Source of the DNA: Coenobita brevimanus
Taxonomy: Eukaryota; Arthropoda; Malacostraca; Decapoda; Coenobitidae
Length of the DNA: 64,000 nucleotides
Direction: 5' to 3'
NCBI GenBank assembly: GCA_032717465.1
Contig: CM064713.1
Span: 13,960,203 to 14,024,202, forward strand
The position numbers and the translations under genes were made by a program. The notes below the pieces were generated by a model. That model did no database searches, was not told where the DNA came from, and saw only the letters and a program-made list of their open reading frames with translations. How positions within the stretch are numbered: the first letter of the stretch is position 1; every line of letters starts with the position of its first letter. Below, one piece after another: positions 34,091 to 46,099 of the stretch.

Positions 34091-34739
34091 AGGGCGGTGA
34101 TGATTCGGCCACTTTTTCGAAAAAAAATCATAACAAATAAAGTTTAATAAATTCTTAAAATCTGCTTATTCCAAGAGGAAGCCACATCTTTTGGCTCTTT
34201 TGTGTGCTATTGTCAGTTCTTAAACTTACGTCATTTCTTGGCAGTAATCCAAATTCTTAAAGTCTCCAAAATGACCGAACCATCCCTCTTGGTGTGGATG
34301 ATTCGGCCACTGGCGTTGGATGGTTCGGCCACCATGTGGGATGATTTGGCCACTTGCCTCTGGGGCTCAATTAAAGAATTAAATACAGTAGGAAAATTAA
34401 GAATCAAATTTTCATCTGTGCTGACATGATTTATTGGATTTATTTTTACCTAAACAATCTCCTTTTAATGAAACAAGGAACAAACAATCTCCTTATAATG
34501 AAATTAAATGGCTCTACTCTTGCCTATCTCAGATAAAATATAACTAATTTTGTGAAAGAAAATATCCGAGTCAAATGAAAGCTACTTCTCTTACATGCTG
34601 TTTACTCTTAACGCATTTTAAATCCAGTGAAACAAAAATCCAGAGTTGTAATACCTTAGCCTTCGCTTAGTGCTTTGTGAAACTGGTTCAGGTAATACTC
34701 CAATTATAGCGTTTCTTGAAACAGAAGCTTCATCAATTT

Positions 34740-34798
<59 letters not shown>

Positions 34799-35547
34799 TA
34801 ATTTTATAGAAAAAAGGTAAGGGGATGAGTCTGTTATGATGTGGCAGGGGTAAACCAGCTCTGCTGTCGGGCCCTGCTGCATATATCACTGATTGCATTG
34901 CGCAGTTGACCCTTGTGTGGTGTGGTGCGGTGAGGATCAGTCCGTTCTCCCCTTTGGGGCTAAGATGCGAATGAATGTGTTTGAATGAATGAGTAAATGG
35001 GGAGTGTGTCGTCCTGTCTCAGCTACCTCCCTTTCCTTGGGGGAAGCAGCCTAGGTATATAGATAGATAGATTGATAGAAAAAAATCGTTAAATAAAGAA
35101 AATAAATCATTAGATAATTATGAGAGATGGTTCGGCCACCTGGCAACCCTGCCGAACCATCCCTCACTTCAAGTGGCCGAATCATCCCCCATGTATAAAG
35201 ATGTACACATGGCGCCCCGAAACCCAGAGTGCATAAGCTGTGCGAGTGTTATCTACTCTCACGTCACCTATAGACAATAAATGATATTTGCATTATATAT
35301 GGATAACAACCCTGAAGTATTAATGGAGCTACTGCTTACGTTGGATCACCGAAAAAGACATAGGGGTCATGAAAAATCATAAAATCTAACCTGACGTTTC
35401 TGTTTCCCGGCCAACCAAAACAAAAACACATGTGCAATCTGTCGGCAAGATCACGCAACTTCATGTGAAATCTCAGTGATCTAGGTCCCCTACATTATTC
35501 AGGAAGGCCAGTGGCCGAACCATCCTCCTGGCCGAACTATCACTGCG
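34091..35547. mobile_element. TA-flanked DNA element with repeated GATGRTTCGGCCAC motifs
   Basis: About 1.46 kb with inverted ends of the form GGGGAGNGCNGTGAT followed by NTTCGGCC, flanked by TA on both sides. Collapsing to one TA restores the LINE ORF2 frame exactly. At least ten copies of a GATGRTTCGGCCAC-like word occur: five within 34097-34355 (one inverted) and five within 35125-35545 (four inverted). They cluster at both ends in mainly inward-pointing orientation, as transposase-binding subterminal repeats do. There is no transposase frame. A GA microsatellite (34741-34793) and a GATA tail (about 35058-35076) inside suggest a further small insertion. TA duplication suggests Tc1/mariner or another TA-targeting superfamily. 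Confidence 0.78.
34741..34793. repeat. GA microsatellite
   Basis: About 26 GA units inside the TA-flanked element. Confidence 0.98.
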
Positions 35548-38500
35548 CTCCCCTACCTACCGTAATTTAGATCTAGACATCATTCTTATAAATAGCCACG
35601 GCACTACCTCACCAAATTCACTCCGTATCCCTGGGTATAAAACACATAGTAAAAACTTTTTCAACCGCCCTATGGACGGCACAGCCATTGCACTGAAACA
35701 CAATTTACAATACAAAATCATAGACAATTTTATCTCAGATCTGATTGCCGTAGAGTTACAAACACACATTGGTAAAATCATTATTGCTACAGTATACCTC
35801 CCCCCTAGCCGCCCTTACCTCCCAACCCCCGATTTTATTAACTTATTCAGAAGAACCATCCCTGTTTACCTCATTGATGATCTTAATGCTAAACATCGCC
35901 TCCTGGGCAACAGAAACTCAAATGTCGTAGGAAGACAACTTGCTAGACTCATCCAAGACACCACAGTAAGACATATTGGTCCCAACTTTCCTACATTCCT
36001 CTCACACAACTCTATCTCCACCCCAGACATAGCCCTTTGCAACCTAACAGCTTACCACAACACCCATTTCTCTCCAGGCCCTCTCACTACTAGTGATCAC
36101 ACCCCCATAATTGCCACTATCTCCATCGCCCCAATAACCGTCCCCATTCCTCCTCGACCTAACTTTGCCATGGCCAATTGGAATAACTTTAAACAAGATT
36201 TAATCACAACATTTACTAACTTTCATATCCCCGATGATGGTACACTAGAGGAAATCGATCAATCTCTTGAAAGATGGTACTCCAACATAAATATTGCAAT
36301 TAACAACAACATCCCTATAACCACACATAGAACAATCACTACTCCTAAACACAGCAGAGACACAGATACTCATCAATCAATACAATGCATTAAGAACTCA
36401 TTCCCAAACACATGGTTGGACACGAGATCACTATAGACGATACAAACTACTTCAAACTCAACTACACACATCCTTCCTAACAGAACACAACACACATTGG
36501 GCAAACACTATTGCAAACACCGCCAATCTTTATAATGATCCCTCCACATTTTGGCGTAAAATAAAAATCCTCTCAGGAACTTCAACCCCTGACCCTCATT
36601 ACATATTAGATCATCTGGGAAACAGACAACACTCAGCCTCTGAAAAAGAAAGAACACATAGGCGACACTGGGAGTCCATCTTTCAAGAGATCGAAGAAGA
36701 ACAGAACAACAACAGACACGACAATTTAGTAAAAGAATTCCTTACCATCAACGCAGATAGATTAACACCGTACCATTCAGCTAACCCCGATAGATTAGAC
36801 TCAGACACAATATTTACCACTCCTATTGCGACAGATGAAATTACCTCTATTATTAAGAACTTAAAAAAGACTTGCCCGGGAGAAAGTGGATATAATAAAA
36901 CTATACTATCCAATCTCCCCAATATAGCCATTGAAAATTTAAAAAACATATTTAATGCAACCATCTCTGCAGGATATTTCCCCGACAAATTTAAAGAAGC
37001 CATTATAAAACTAATCCCAAAAAAGAACAAGAACCCACATCTCGCAGAGAATTACAGACCCATCTCTCTCTTAAAAGTCCCTGGAAAGGTACTAGAGAGA
37101 ATTATTAATAAAAGGCTCAGATTACACCTTGAATCTGAGAATCTATACAATAAGAATCAATACGGTTTTCGACTACAAAGGGGCACCACTCAAGCAATTG
37201 CAATAGCATCAGAACATATAGCAATAAGTAAATCTAACAAAGGACAATGCCACATCATCCTTAGAGACGTAACAAAAGCCTTTGACAAGGTGTGGCATTT
37301 AGGACTTAAATATAAAGTGCTTAATCTCAACCTCCCAACTATAACTGAAAAAATTCTGTGATTTTCTTGACGACAGAAAGGCTAAAATTAAAATAAATAA
37401 TTACACAGGGGCTAGCTTTGCTCTGGAAAGCGGGGTTCCTCAAGGGAGCGTACTCTCACCAACTCTTTACTCTATATTCACCAGTGACTCCCCACAAGCT
37501 ACCCATGGCATCAATATAAGTTACGCTGACGATATTTCCCAAATTATTAACTATCCTGGACCTTCTAGAAGGATCATGAATTCAAGAACTCAGAGCGAAG
37601 TCGAGAAAATTAATGAATATGAATCTAAATGGAGAATACAAACTAACATAAATAAATTTTCCGTCATCCAACTTGCCAACACCAAAAAAGAACCTTTATT
37701 AATTAATGAAGAAATAACAGACTTCAAAGAAGAGGGTAAAATTCTTGGTTTTAAACTTAACTCTAGAGGCTATCTTCCCAGTGTACAGGATAGAAAACAA
37801 AAAGCTACTGGAGCATTATCCCGCTTACTCAGATTCAAGGACATGCCTATAAAAGTCAAATCCCACCTTGTCAAAGCACTGATCCTCCCCATACTAGAAT
37901 ATCCACCCATTCCCACACACACCTTCAGCTATACCCAACTTAAAAAACTACAAGTCTTACAAAACAAAACCCTCAGATTTGCAACTAATCAGCAGTACCC
38001 TTACACACTTAACACGGAACAAATACACGCCATAACCAAAACCAAACCGTTAAACATAAGATTACATAACCAAGCTAAAAAAATCTGGAGTAAAATTGAG
38101 GAAATAAACCCCGAAACATACAACGCATTAACTTACAACATCAATGAGGAGAATCGCTCCTTCCACAAATGGTTCGCTAGTAGTTTAAAAACCATAATAA
38201 ACAACCATGACCCTATACCAATTTACTAAACTCAACCAAAAAGATAAGTGACGCACTAACGAATACAAAAACCCCACCTATTTACGACATAACCCAATTA
38301 CGACATAAACCCAAACAACCCAACCAAACCCTCAAAAAGCTAGCTAGCTAGCTCAGTTCAAACATACAAAACATATGAAAGCACACCGACACACGCTCAC
38401 ATCCACACGCACATACGTACACACACGCACACACACACAAACATACACAGCCATAACCAATACATATAATTACCAAACTAACACAATATACAAAACAAAG

Positions 38501-38658
38501 CACTTACCTAACTAAATCAATAAACAAAATAAAAGCAGTTACCTAACAAATACTATAAACAAAACAAAGCATGGTGGCCAGCCCACCAACTGTCTACTCC
38601 CTCTTCCTTCCTCTTTCTTACTATCCCTTCCCCTATTCTCTCTTCTTTCCCCACCTTC

Positions 38659-38690
<32 letters not shown>

Positions 38691-38693
<3 letters not shown>

Positions 38694-39867
38694 TTCCCGC
38701 GAATGTTCAGTAGTTGATCTCGCCACAGACGTCAACATCCTGCAGCGCAACCATGATCGACCCCTGGAGTCGTGTCGTCTGGTGGAGGTGGTTCGGCTCC
38801 CCGCCAGATTTCCTGCACCAGGTGGACCAAAGGACTCCACAACACTGCGGCTTCGATTCGCAGGTCCCTTACCATCGCGTGTGGTTTATGGTGGGGTGTC
38901 TTTCCGGGTAAGTCCTTATACTTTTCCTGTCTATCGCTGCTTTCGGTGTCATGCTTTTGGTCATGGGTCTGCCACATGTAAATCTGGCTATCGTTGTTCT
39001 ATGTGTAGTGGCAACCACAAATTTCGATCGAATGATGGTACCACTTACGCCTTAGACCCACACTGCTACTTGTGTGGTGGTGCCCATAGGCCGGTCTCGC
39101 ATGTGTGTCCGGTCTATCGCATGGCCTTGAATGTCGACCGTGAAGGCAGGACCTCTTCAACACCCATGGCAGACATCAATAAGACCCTGCGTGCCCTTCC
39201 AGCCACCTACCGACGGGATCACCTTGTTTCCGGCGGAAAGTTACATCTGCTGGCTCGTTTGGAAAATGCCCCCCAAAACTGCTTCGGGGCCCCCTCGCGT
39301 GCCCCTGACCACTGTAGTTCCTCATCCACAGGATCGGGATTGACTCGTCCTTCGGTGGGAATACCTATTAAGAATCTGTTTGGCGTTTTGGAAGAACAGG
39401 ACAACAGGAATATAACAACAGAATTAGGTACCTGGGATTCAGAACCCTCACGAGCCACACAGGCTGATACGCCCGCCCAGAGATTATCATATTCAGCGGT
39501 TGTCCACTCGCCTCTGAAGTTAACGCGCTCTTGTGTGCCTGAATGTCATCGTCATCACTCATGTTTCCCAGTAGACAGGACCCCGATGGATGAGATCTTG
39601 CCAGCTCCACTCCCCTCCCCCGGTCAACAACAGGAACGGGCCCCTCATCGTGCCCACGCAACCTGCACCCCGACAGCCAGACCCCAGCGACCTACTTCAC
39701 TGCCCCCTCCCCTCGGTAGCAAGCTGCGACCTCTCCCCGCTATGGACCTTGCTGCCCTTCTCCAGATCATCATCGATGCCATCTCCTCTTATCTTCAGGA
39801 AACCTCACCCAAGGACATCTGTGAGCAACTCATGCCCAGGTTATTCTCTCTCGCACCATCTTCTTAA
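38691..39867 (+). pseudogene. RNase H LINE ORF1, 3' part (zinc knuckles)
   Basis: Follows the right TATTTCCC copy. Frame continues from 31989: RECSVVDLATDVNILQRN, then VEVVRLPARFPAPGGPKDST, and knuckles CFRCHAFGHGSATC, CSMCSGNHKFR and CYLCGGAHRPVSHVC, followed by a Pro/Ser-rich region and an amphipathic C-terminus (MDLAALLQIIIDAISSYLQE). It ends at TAA 39865-39867, 23 bp before the ORF2 ATG. Both halves are open, so the ORF was intact when the Jockey element landed. Confidence 0.83.
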
Positions 39868-39890
39868 ACTCCACTTCTCGGTCTTTTACC

Positions 39891-42800
39891 ATGGTGGTGT
39901 GGAACGCCCATTCAATATTGAGAAAAACCCACGAATTTAAGATGTTTATGAATGAACTACTCCCTTCGGTTATTGGGGTGAGTGAAACGTGGTTACATTC
40001 ACATCTTCACTTTAATCTTGGGGGATACACTGTAGTAAGACAGGATAGGATGGCTCAACAAGGGGGAGGTTTGGCTTTATTGGTTAGGGAAGGCATTCAC
40101 TGTAGGTCCTTTCCCCTCACCACTTGTCACAATGGAGTTCTGGAGACCTTGGGTGCACAGGTAGAGCTGCAGGGACGTCAAGTTTCCTTGCTACTGTTAT
40201 ACAACCCCTGCCGCACTCTTACAGTCGCCGAATTAACTCATTACCTTGATCAGCTCCCTTCGCCAGCACTGGTCTTTGGTGACTTCAATGCCCGTCACTC
40301 CCTGTGGGAACCTGACCTCCCTCGTAGCTCTATCAATGCCTCCGGTTCATCCCTGTTTTCTTACCTGCTACAGTCGGACAGATACACTCTTCTCTCCCCG
40401 ACGGGCCTCAAGACCCGTTACGATCCACACACAGGAGTGGGTTCAGTTTTAGACCTGTGCATAGGGGATGTTTACTTTCATGGGGCGGAGTTTACCGTGG
40501 GACCCTTTATGGGTAGCGATCATCTCCCACTGATAATCCACTTCCCTGACATGTCAGTTTCCACCTCGGTTCCCACGAGCCCTCGTTGGCGTCTGTGGGA
40601 TGGTGGTTGGACGAAGTTTTCTGCAAACTTGACGGACTCTCCGCCAGTGCTTCATTCTCCCTTAAATATTGCTGCGGGTGCTTCCTCAGACTGGTTGATA
40701 GCGGCAGGCAAGAATACATTTTTGCTAGTCACTTCCCGTCAGACGCCACGGTGCGGTGTCCCTTGGTGGACAGAGGAGTGTCACCGGGTGGTGTTAGCGA
40801 AGCGCCGGGCTTGGCGCGCATGGCAGACCTGCCTATCTGAGGGCAACAGGATTCAGTATTGTCAGCTAAATGCAGAATGCATTCGTACCGTCACAGCCGC
40901 AAAACGAAAAGCTTGGGCAACTTTTGTAGCCTCGCTATCATTTTCCACCTCCTCCACTCGCACCTGGCGTTTTTTGCGGGCCATGAAGGGTAAGCTGACC
41001 TCCTTCTCATATCCACTAACTCTAGATGGTGTAGATCTACTTACTACCACAGGGAAAGCTGACGCACTTGCACGACATTACAGCATGTCTATTAGTATCC
41101 CTGCTCCCCTCCCTGACTTGCCCCGGGTCATGCATGTGGTTGAGGTAGCTGAAGCAGAGCCCTCCCCCACGGAGTTGTCGTCCCCTATCACTTCCCATGA
41201 GTTGACAGTCGCAATCCGTGCACTGCCCCCACGCAAAGCTGCTGGACCGGATACTATACCGTATGAATTCCTGACCCACCTTCCCTCTGTGGGATATGAT
41301 CTCCTCCTAAAGCTGCTAAACGACAGCTGGCAGATGGGGGTCTTTCCCACGGCATGGAAACATGCCTCCATTCTCCCCTTTCCAAAGCCAGGGAAAGACC
41401 CCACCCTGCTTAGTAGCTACAGGCCAATAGCACTTCTCTCCTGCCTTGGAAAACTCATGGAAAGGGTGGTAAGTAATAGGTTACATTGGTGGGCAGAGAA
41501 ACAGGGTCTTCTCCTGGAGGAGCAATGTGGCTTCCGGCCAAGACGTGGCACTCTGGATGTCCTACATCAACTTGAGCATTTCTTCCATGTTACATATAGA
41601 AGTAAACAAGTTATGTTGGTTCTTTTTATCGACCTGGCGGGGGCCTTCGATTCTGCTTCCCATGAGGGGATCCTCTATAATTTATCGAGAGTGGGGATAG
41701 TGGGGAAGCCTCTGACTTGGTTCCGTAGTTTCCTCTCAGGTAGAACCTTCTCGGTTTCCCTTGGGGAGATAACATCTTCTTCGTTCCCGGTTCGTAGAGG
41801 GGTACCTCAGGGGTCGGTCTTGAGTCCCTTCCTCTTTAACATGTTGTCCACACTTCCCCGTCCTCCAGGCACCTCCCTCCTAGTATATGCAGATGACTTA
41901 ACCCTCTTCAGCTCAGCATCCACTCTGCTAGAGGCGCAGGACTGTCTCCAGTCGGGGATTAAGACCCTACTAACCTGGTTTGCGAATTGGGGATTCAGCG
42001 TTAATGTAGACAAGAGTGTTCTAATGTTTTTCACCCTTAGACGTGCACTACCCTCTCTGCCAACTATTCATATTCATGACACCCCGGTCCCTCTCAGGCG
42101 TCACCATACTATCCTGGGGCTCCGACTTGATGGCCCAGTTTTGACTTGGAAGGCACACATTGATTATTTACAGGTCTCCTTTATGAAGCGCCTTTCCCTC
42201 ATGAAATGCTTAACTGGCTTCCGATGGGGCGCCTCCTGGGAAATCCTGTTGAAGTTTTACCGAACATATATTAGGAGCAAACTGGACTATGGCTGTACCA
42301 TATATGGATCCGCATCCCCCTCCCTTTTATGTAAGCTTGACACAATTCAAAACTCTGCCCTCCGGACAGCACTTGGAGCACTCTGTTCTTCGCCGGCCGT
42401 TGCAGTTCATGCAGAGGCAAATGTGTTGCCCCTGGAGTGATGGCGAGTGTTCCAAGACTGCTCATTCCTATATAGAAGTCTCTCCTCTTCCCCTTCCCAT
42501 CCCTTGGCTATACTATATGCCCTTCCTAGTATCACCCATGATGATCCATCCTGGCCTCTACGTTCCCGTGTTCCATTCCTCATCCGTGCTTTGCAATCCT
42601 TTTGCCGATTGTCCTTGCCTCTGCCTCATCCTTTCCCCATGTCTCCTGTCTCTCCAGTTCCCCCTTGGTTCCCACTTCCCTCCTTTTTTCACTTACACCT
42701 CCATGTTCCGTTTACTAAGTCCACTGACTGTCCCAATGCCCTACCCCTCTTTGGTGAACTAGTGTCCCTCCGATACGCTAACTTTATTCAGATTTTTACA

Positions 42801-43665
42801 GATGGCTCTCATGTCCCCTTACCACCCTCCACGACGGCAGCAATCTTTATCCCTTGCCTTTCTCTGTGTAAAACTTGGAAACTAGACGGGCTTCATCCTA
42901 TCCTTGCTGCCGAGCTTTATGCCATCCTGGGGCGCCTTGGAGTTTATCAGAGAGACATTTCCACCCCAGGTAGTTGTCATTTTTTCCGATTCCCAGTCTT
43001 CCCTAGCCCTTTTGTGCTCCAGGCGTCCATCCTCTCATCGCAAACTAGTCTTCAACTGTCACTCTGTTCTTCTCTTTCTCCATGAACAAGGTTATATTTA
43101 CATTTTCAGTGGGTCCCGTCCCACACAGGCATCCATGGAAACACCGTAGTTGATGCTGCAGCCACACTGGCACATGACATAACAGATATTCAATCCTATC
43201 CTCTTGACTTTTCCTCCCTCTCATCACACACCTTTAGCACCCTCTTCAACTTATGGAATTCTGCTATCCCTGACCTACTCCGCAACACCACACTCTCGGC
43301 ATACCGTTCCTCCTCTGCCCCACAACCTTGGGTTCGCTCCCCCAGCCGCGACCTGGACACCGCATTGGTTCGACTACGGCTTGGTCACACTGCACTCAAT
43401 GCACACCTGCACAGGATAGGCCTCTCCCCTACTCTTTCGTGCCCATGGTGTGGTGACACAGAAGAGACCATCCTCCACTTCGTCTTTCGGTGCCCGATAT
43501 TCTTCTAGAACCTTTTTCCGTTCAACCTTGATCGCCTGTGGTGTGTATGACTTCACGCTCCCCATTCTGCTAGCTGGTGTCGGGCTACCAGAGGACCTCA
43601 AGACCAAGGTGCTACGCAGCATGAAACAGTTCCTCCGCATCACGGGTCAAATTCGACGCCTTTAA
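39891..43665 (+). pseudogene. RNase H LINE ORF2: endonuclease, RT, RNase H
   Basis: Starts MVVWNAHSILRKTHEFKMF. Endonuclease: [152 protein letters not shown] at 41886-41897. An in-frame TGA at 42438-42440 ends the first 849 residues, but the same frame continues into RNase H (IFTDGSHV, LAAELYAI), then frameshifts near 42960 (FSDSQSS) and 43095 (WVPSHTGIHGNTVVDAAA). A C-terminal knuckle CPWCGDTEETILHFVFRC follows and a last frameshift near 43500. All domains are present; the copy is dead by point lesions. Confidence 0.87.
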
Positions 43666-44122
43666 TCCCTGTTAGTGACATGAGTCTCCACTGCTTTTTC
43701 CAGATCTCAACCGATCACTAGTTCATGGTCATCCCTGCAAGGCCCCACTTCTTGGTGTACTATCACGATCCAAAGTTTCTTTACACCCCTGAGTGGAAGA
43801 AGGTCGAAGCCAAGGTTGTAGCAAGATCAGAGGATCGGACACTGCCAGTATACAAGACTAATAATGGTTCATGATACCGTGATTCATAAATAGGCTCGTG
43901 TGTTTCATCCGGGTGATTCTTATTATCCTAAGCTTCAGGTTGGTGAACCCCTCCATCATGAACTGGCCTGTGTTCGGTGGCCCGTCATTTCTTCAACCTT
44001 GGCTTCGACCTTCCTCCACTCAGGGGGGTAATGAAACTTTGGATCGTGATAGTACCACCTCCACCTGTGGAGGGTGTCTAAGCTACACTGCTTAACTACC
44101 CTCAACCTAAGAAGAAGAAGAA

Positions 44123-44135
44123 GTGGTCACTCTTG
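44123..44135. repeat. TSD, right copy, of the RNase H LINE
   Basis: GTGGTCACTCTTG directly after the AAG-repeat tail; identical to 31384-31396. Confidence 0.92.
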
Positions 44136-44193
44136 TGTGCGATTCGGGGAGTAGAGCAAAAGATACAATGGAAGCCAATACAACCCAGCAGAG

Positions 44194-44485
44194 ATGGCAA
44201 GAAAAGGAGAAACATTACCGAAAACAAAATTGCACACCGGACAGCATACTGCTGTTAGCACGACTACTCTTGGATAATGTAAAAAACCTAAAAGGGAGGT
44301 TCGTTTCAGCGGGGAGTACACACATCGTGCCTGGCAGGACGCTTGGAAAAGCATATGTGACAATCTTAATTCCGTATACCCAGGCACAGACAGAAGCATA
44401 AAGGAGTGCCGGAAATGGTGGCAGACTGTGCAGGCTGAGGCAAGAGCCCGAATTGCAATGTACAGTGAAGGACTGGTTGCAACAG
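44194..44485 (+). pseudogene. Myb/SANT-like DNA-binding exon (Harbinger accessory type)
   Basis: Three-helix Myb/SANT-like domain of the kind encoded by PIF/Harbinger elements and their domesticated relatives. The ATG at 44194 opens a basic start; LLARLLLDNVKNLKGRF follows (frame 44123-44310), and after a frameshift near 44310 comes YTHRAWQDAWKSICDNLNSV, ECRKWWQTVQAEARARIAMY and SEGLVAT. The exon ends at CAACAG followed by GTAAGG, a good 5' splice site (GT at 44486). At least two frameshifts make it a pseudogene copy. I pair it with the exon at 56199 by position and splice signals. Confidence 0.6.
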
Positions 44486-44499
44486 GTAAGGATTAGCCT

Positions 44500-45440
44500 C
44501 CATTGCTTACCTTTAGTGATTGCTTACATTTAGTGATAGGTAAGAGGCATAGGAGTCAGTGCTCATAAAACGCGCCTCTTCTCTGTTTTACAGTCTCAAC
44601 ATACTTGTCATACGAATTTTTAAAAGCATTCACACTCTGGCTCGTGACTACTTCATCCGGGAGACTATTCCAATGGTTCACTACTCTTGCATTAAAAAAT
44701 TTTGTTCTCCGTGTGGTTCTGTGCCTGAGTTTGACTAGCTTCAGGCTGTGTCCTCTGGTGTTTGGTTGGTTGTCTCTTAATGCAAGTTGAAGAAAATTTC
44801 CACCTTTAACTGCATCAATACCGTGGAGTACCTTGTATGTCTGAATCATGTCACCACGTATCCTCCTTTCCTCCAGTGTGGTGAGGCCAAGACGGGCCAG
44901 CCTTTCCCCGTAGGACAGTTCGGATAGCTCCGGGACTAGTTTAGTGGCTCTCCGTTGTACTTGTTCGAGCTTGTTAATGTCTCGACGGGCGTGTGGTGAC
45001 CATGCTTGGACACTGTATTCCATCCGGGGCCTGATCAAAGATTTGTACAACGGGAGAAATATCTCTGCATCCAGGAATGTGTAAGTTTTTCTTAAGAGTC
45101 CCACCATGGAGTTTGCATTGGCTGCTGCCTTGGCAACTTGTACTGTTGGCTTCAGGTTGGGGGTAACGTATACACCTAGGTCCTTCTCCTCTGTGGTGGT
45201 TAGTGGAGCGTCACCCATATGGTACTGGTACTCTGGATTTCCTCTCCCAAGATGCATGACCTTGCACTTCTCCTCACTGAAATTTAGAAGCCATTTTCTG
45301 CTCCACTCCTGTAGTCTGGTGATGTCCTCCTGAAGAATCTCTCCATCTGCTGGGTTTCTGATTCTTCTGTAGAGCTTGGCATCGTTTGCGAAGAGCTTAT
45401 TGCTTGACCGTACCGAGTCCATAAGTTTCTTTTTCCTTTT
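44500..45440 (-). pseudogene. CR1-type LINE, 5' truncated, second family
   Basis: A 300-residue open frame on the minus strand: KLFANDAKLYRRI (ADD motif altered to AND), WLLNFSEEKCKVMHLGRGNP, EKDLGVYVTPNLKPTVQVA, YKSLIRPRMEYSVQAWSPH, YGERLARLGLTTLEERRIRG, FFNARVVNHWNSLPDEVV. It begins at a T/A tract near 45440 and stops at 44556. The 3' end (about 44500-44545) holds an imperfect tandem repeat of CACTAAANGTAAGCAAT, the terminal repeat usual for CR1. It sits just downstream of the splice donor of the Myb exon. The region 45440-45900 holds no recognised feature. Confidence 0.85.
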
Positions 45441-46099
45441 TTTTTTTTTTATAATTCTTGTCCAGTTCTTAAAGTACTGCATACAGTGAAAGCATCCCTA
45501 TTAGTTTCACAGATTTAATCATACTAGCTGAGTATTGTTGTGGCTTTATTCATCCATTGAATTGTTACAGTTAGACCATGTAAAAACATTCTTGGTAAGG
45601 TAAAGGTTTAAGCAGTAGAAGCAACAGAAAAAGGTTATATATAGCCCTGATCAGAAAAACAAAACAAAACAAGCTGGAGGAATATGAATTTCATTGGTAA
45701 GGTCCTTCTACTCCTTCCAAGAAAGCATACCTTTACCAACATTCTTGTTGATATGGCTTGTTACGGTACCATAGTTCAATAAAATTTAACTAATACAAGG
45801 AAATGCTTCAAAAAAATAAATAACAAATTGCAGTTAGACAAAATAAACAGAACTCCTTGTACTTGAGGTATTACTAAGTTCTGATGGAAGTTTCGTAGGA
45901 AAAAAGGTGTATTTACCTATTTGTATTTACCTATTTGTAGTATATAGGAATTGAGCAATGCTCGTGTTGTCCTGTCTCCATATCCACATTTATCAAGTCT
46001 ACCTTTACACACATGAATGTTTTTCTCATGCACCACCTCTTTGTCTAAGTCGTTCCAAATATTTAAGAATATACCTAATTGTGATATACACGGAATGTA

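Larger units (their letters stand above)
34026..38229 (+). pseudogene. Jockey-type LINE ORF2, split by a TA-flanked DNA element
   Basis: Starts MKIVQHNVPNWHGRS at 34026, stops being LINE sequence at 34090, and resumes at 35548 in the same frame (TYRNLDLDIILINSHG) if one TA is removed. Endonuclease: IIATVYLPPSRPYLP, YLIDDLNAKHRLLGN, TTSDHTPIIA. Frameshift near 36350. [75 protein letters not shown] at 37522-37533; a frameshift near 37365. C-terminal part 37576-38229 is open (VKALILPILEYPP). The catalytic residue in the endonuclease GDLN motif reads DDLN, and FxDVxKAF reads LRDV, so the copy is probably inactive even apart from the frameshifts. Confidence 0.85.
31990..38690 (+). mobile_element. 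Jockey-type LINE nested in the RNase H LINE
   Basis: 6.7 kb including its own nested TA element (34091-35547); about 5.24 kb without it. It begins with CATGTC-type pentamer repeats (31990-32013), has a roughly 0.5-kb 5' UTR, ORF1 (32527-34029), ORF2 (34026 onward) and a 3' UTR with CA-rich sequence ending in A28 (38663-38690). Flanked by TATTTCCC. ORF1 with zinc knuckles plus EN-RT without RNase H fits the Jockey superfamily. Its coding strand is A/C-rich and T-poor, unlike the host LINE. Confidence 0.87.
31397..44122 (+). mobile_element. Full-length RNase H LINE, split by a nested LINE
   Basis: Bounded by a perfect 13-bp TSD 12.7 kb apart. Subtracting the 6.7-kb Jockey insertion (31990-38690) leaves about 6 kb: 5' UTR, ORF1 in two parts, ORF2 with EN, RT and RNase H, and an approximately 450-bp 3' UTR ending in AAG repeats (44110-44122). 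A simple-repeat tail plus RNase H places it with the I/R1/LOA group (inference). It landed in what looks like the 5' leader of the Myb/SANT gene. Confidence 0.9.
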
